Positions 63,970 to 64,000 of a stretch of 64,000 bases of DNA are shown piece after piece. The translations under genes were made by a program, and so were the position numbers. Each line of letters starts with the position of its first letter. The first letter of the stretch is position 1. Under the pieces are notes generated by a model. The model was not told where the DNA came from. It saw only the letters and a list, made by a program, of their open reading frames with translations, and ran no database searches. Source of the DNA: Candidatus Saccharimonadota bacterium (GTDB lineage: Bacteria; Patescibacteriota; Saccharimonadia; Saccharimonadales; Saccharimonadaceae); the NCBI GenBank assembly GCA_028286395.1, contig JAQBRS010000005.1, positions 231,725 through 295,724 on the forward strand, in the 5' to 3' direction.

Positions 63970-64000
63970 AATGAAATGAGTCCTGCTGTATCAGGGCTCT

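Overview
The window most likely comes from a Patescibacteria (CPR) genome, and Candidatus Saccharibacteria (TM7) fits best. The evidence is a chromosomal origin block (yidC-jag-rnpA-rpmH-dnaA-dnaN-recF), a type IV secretion system of the PrgI/VirB4/VirB6/VirB2-repeat kind next to it, a sortase with an LPxTG substrate, three GtrA-type proteins, very tight gene packing with many 1-nt stop/start overlaps, and many genes whose -10 box lies only 6-11 nt before the start codon (predicted leaderless mRNAs). TGA is used as a stop, so this is not a UGA-glycine lineage. The taxonomy is inferred; there is no rRNA here.

Layout. 1-1.9 kb: the end of a secreted protein and two membrane-anchored unknowns. 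1.96-5.9 kb: a GtrA/membrane/PIG-L fusion with a polyprenyl-phosphate sugar transferase. 6-8.2 kb: an unknown protein, a sortase and its DUF3494 (ice-binding-like) LPNTG substrate. 8.4-8.9 kb: tRNA-Asn and a LexA-type DNA-binding protein without protease. 8.9-41 kb: a large surface-glycan region. It holds an O-antigen ligase, an initiating glycosylphosphotransferase, galE, a eukaryote-type phosphomannomutase, a nucleotidyltransferase, the dTDP-rhamnose set (rmlB, a Nudix gene, an rmlC-rmlD fusion, rmlA), many GT2/GT4 glycosyltransferases, two DUF2142 membrane proteins, a rhamnan-synthesis F protein and a Wzm/Wzt ABC exporter with a sugar-binding tail. A succinate-CoA ligase pair (sucCD) sits among the glycosyltransferases. 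41-47.3 kb: the replication-origin block, with DnaA boxes on both sides of dnaA. 47.3-63.7 kb: type IV secretion genes read leftward (VirB6-like, PrgI, TraC-like, VirB4, a very large protein with an M15-like end, a lysozyme/C39 protein, a small membrane protein). A rightward array of VirB2-like pilins follows, then hsp20, comF, a further pilin and two tRNA-Ser genes.

How it works together (inference). The glycan region makes dTDP-L-rhamnose and assembles a rhamnose-rich polymer on undecaprenyl phosphate, exports it by ABC transporter and/or the ligase route, and decorates it with GtrA/GT2 modules. The sortase anchors a surface adhesin. The secretion block encodes an envelope-spanning machine with several pilin isoforms and its own wall-cutting enzymes, plausibly for DNA uptake or exchange or for contact with a host bacterium. 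No coupling ATPase (VirD4), relaxase, transposase, phage structural gene or CRISPR array is visible.
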